From an uncultured Lachnospiraceae bacterium (GTDB lineage Bacteria > Bacillota > Clostridia > Lachnospirales > Lachnospiraceae): DNA of 5,992 bases. Positions 5,331 through 5,992 of the stretch are shown piece after piece. The notes beneath the pieces are model-generated. The model saw only the letters and a list, made by a program, of their open reading frames with translations. It had not been told where the DNA came from and ran no database searches. Positions within the stretch are counted from its first letter, which is position 1. Every line of letters begins with the position of its first letter. Position numbers and translations under genes: made by a program. The stretch spans positions 1 to 5,992 of the forward strand of contig CANQEC010000160.1 in the NCBI GenBank assembly GCA_947594335.1, in the 5' to 3' direction.

Positions 5331-5992
5331 ATGATCTGCACAGTGACATTTAATCCGTCACTGGACTACATTGTATCTGTCGAGGATTTTAAGCTTGGTC
5401 TGACGAACCGCACGAGTTCGGAGCTGATGCTTCCGGGCGGGAAAGGGATCAACGTGTCGACGGTTCTCATGAATCTGGGGATCGAGAGCACGGCGCTCGG
5501 CTTTATTGCCGGCTTTACCGGCGCGGAGGTTGTGAGGCGCCTGGGGGAGATGGGTGTGCAAAATGGCTTTATCTCTCTGGAGGAGGGTCTCACGAGGATT
5601 AATCTGAAACTGAAGTCGATCGACGGAACCGAGATCAACGGGCAGGGACCGGTGATCAGCGGGGAGAAGCTTGCGCAGCTGATGAAACAGCTTGATCAGC
5701 TTGGGGAGGGAGATGTGCTCTTTCTTTCCGGGAGTATTCCCGCATCGATGCCGGATGACGCGTATCAGAGGATCATGGAGATGCTGGACGGCAGGGGCGT
5801 TCTGATTTCAGTGGACGCGACGAAGGATCTTCTTTTAAATGTGCTTGGGCTGAGGCCGTTTCTGATTAAGCCGAACAATCATGAGCTCGGGGAGATCTTC
5901 GGAGTTGAACTTAAGACAAGGAAAGAGGTCGTCCCGTACGGAAAAAAGCTGCAGGAGATGGGCGCGCGGAATGTTTTGATCTCAATGGCGGG
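5331..5992 (+). CDS. fruK: 1-phosphofructokinase, 3'-partial
   Basis: The first 220 codons of a PfkB-family sugar kinase, which would phosphorylate fructose 1-phosphate to fructose 1,6-bisphosphate with ATP in the cytosol, after PTS uptake of fructose. Landmarks are the N-terminal TVTFNPSLDY (4-13), the PfkB signature PGGKGINVS (35-43), the substrate-region TRINLKLKS (88-96) and EINGQGP (101-107), then FLSGSIP (131-137), VDAT (161-164) and KPNNHELGEIFGVELK (180-195). The catalytic GDG/Asp motif near the C-terminus lies beyond the window. The related tagatose-6-phosphate kinase (LacC) is the main alternative, but the sequence pattern is closer to 1-phosphofructokinases. A fructose PTS gene (fruA) would be expected downstream. 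No fruR precedes it here; the gene has its own promoter and candidate operators. Confidence 0.93.
   Translation, partial: MICTVTFNPSLDYIVSVEDFKLGLTNRTSSELMLPGGKGINVSTVLMNLGIESTALGFIAGFTGAEVVRRLGEMGVQNGFISLEEGLTRINLKLKSIDGTEINGQGPVISGEKLAQLMKQLDQLGEGDVLFLSGSIPASMPDDAYQRIMEMLDGRGVLISVDATKDLLLNVLGLRPFLIKPNNHELGEIFGVELKTRKEVVPYGKKLQEMGARNVLISMA

Noticed and set aside
5326..5334. Two-codon upstream ORF (ATG GGA TGA) overlapping the fruK start
   Set aside because: The ATG is only two bases from the Shine-Dalgarno sequence, too close for efficient initiation, and the overlap is probably chance.

Overview
The window looks like chromosomal DNA of a gut-type Gram-positive anaerobe, most likely Lachnospiraceae/Clostridia. 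The reasons are an LPXTG surface protein beside a class C-type sortase, strong AGGAGG-like ribosome binding sites, and a 1-phosphofructokinase whose sequence resembles clostridial forms. This assignment rests on recalled family features; no search was run.

Layout. (1) Positions 1-1804 (+) hold the C-terminal 600 residues of a large cell-wall-anchored adhesin/pilin. The reading frame is open back to the window edge, so the true start lies upstream. (2) Positions 1805-2274 are a non-coding, strongly structured spacer. It has a terminator-like hairpin, two competing hairpins, and an array of about three 44-bp units built around CTGCC/GGCAG palindromes. (3) Positions 2275-3057 (+) encode a sortase that should anchor or polymerise the upstream protein, making (1) and (3) the distal end of a pilus/adhesin locus. 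(4) A bidirectional terminator at about 3074-3107 separates it from (5), a convergent, visibly more AT-rich gene at 3152-4759 (-). This gene encodes an AAA-ATPase-like protein with a C-terminal PD-(D/E)XK nuclease domain and has its own promoter and RBS. (6) Directly upstream of it, 4851-5075 (-) is the decayed tail of a second, divergent member of the same family, with a stop codon, frame changes and loss of the nuclease core. (7) Positions 5134-5330 carry a promoter and two similar bulged palindromes leading into (8), the 5' part of fruK (5331-5992, +), which runs off the window.

Functionally there are three units. One is a surface adhesin/pilin plus its sortase. One is an ATPase/nuclease family of unknown role, present as one intact and one dead copy. 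The third is the start of a fructose-utilisation operon. The most unusual material is non-coding: the 44-bp hairpin array between adhesin and sortase, and the paired palindromes in front of fruK. No tRNA, rRNA, CRISPR array or transposase gene was seen.
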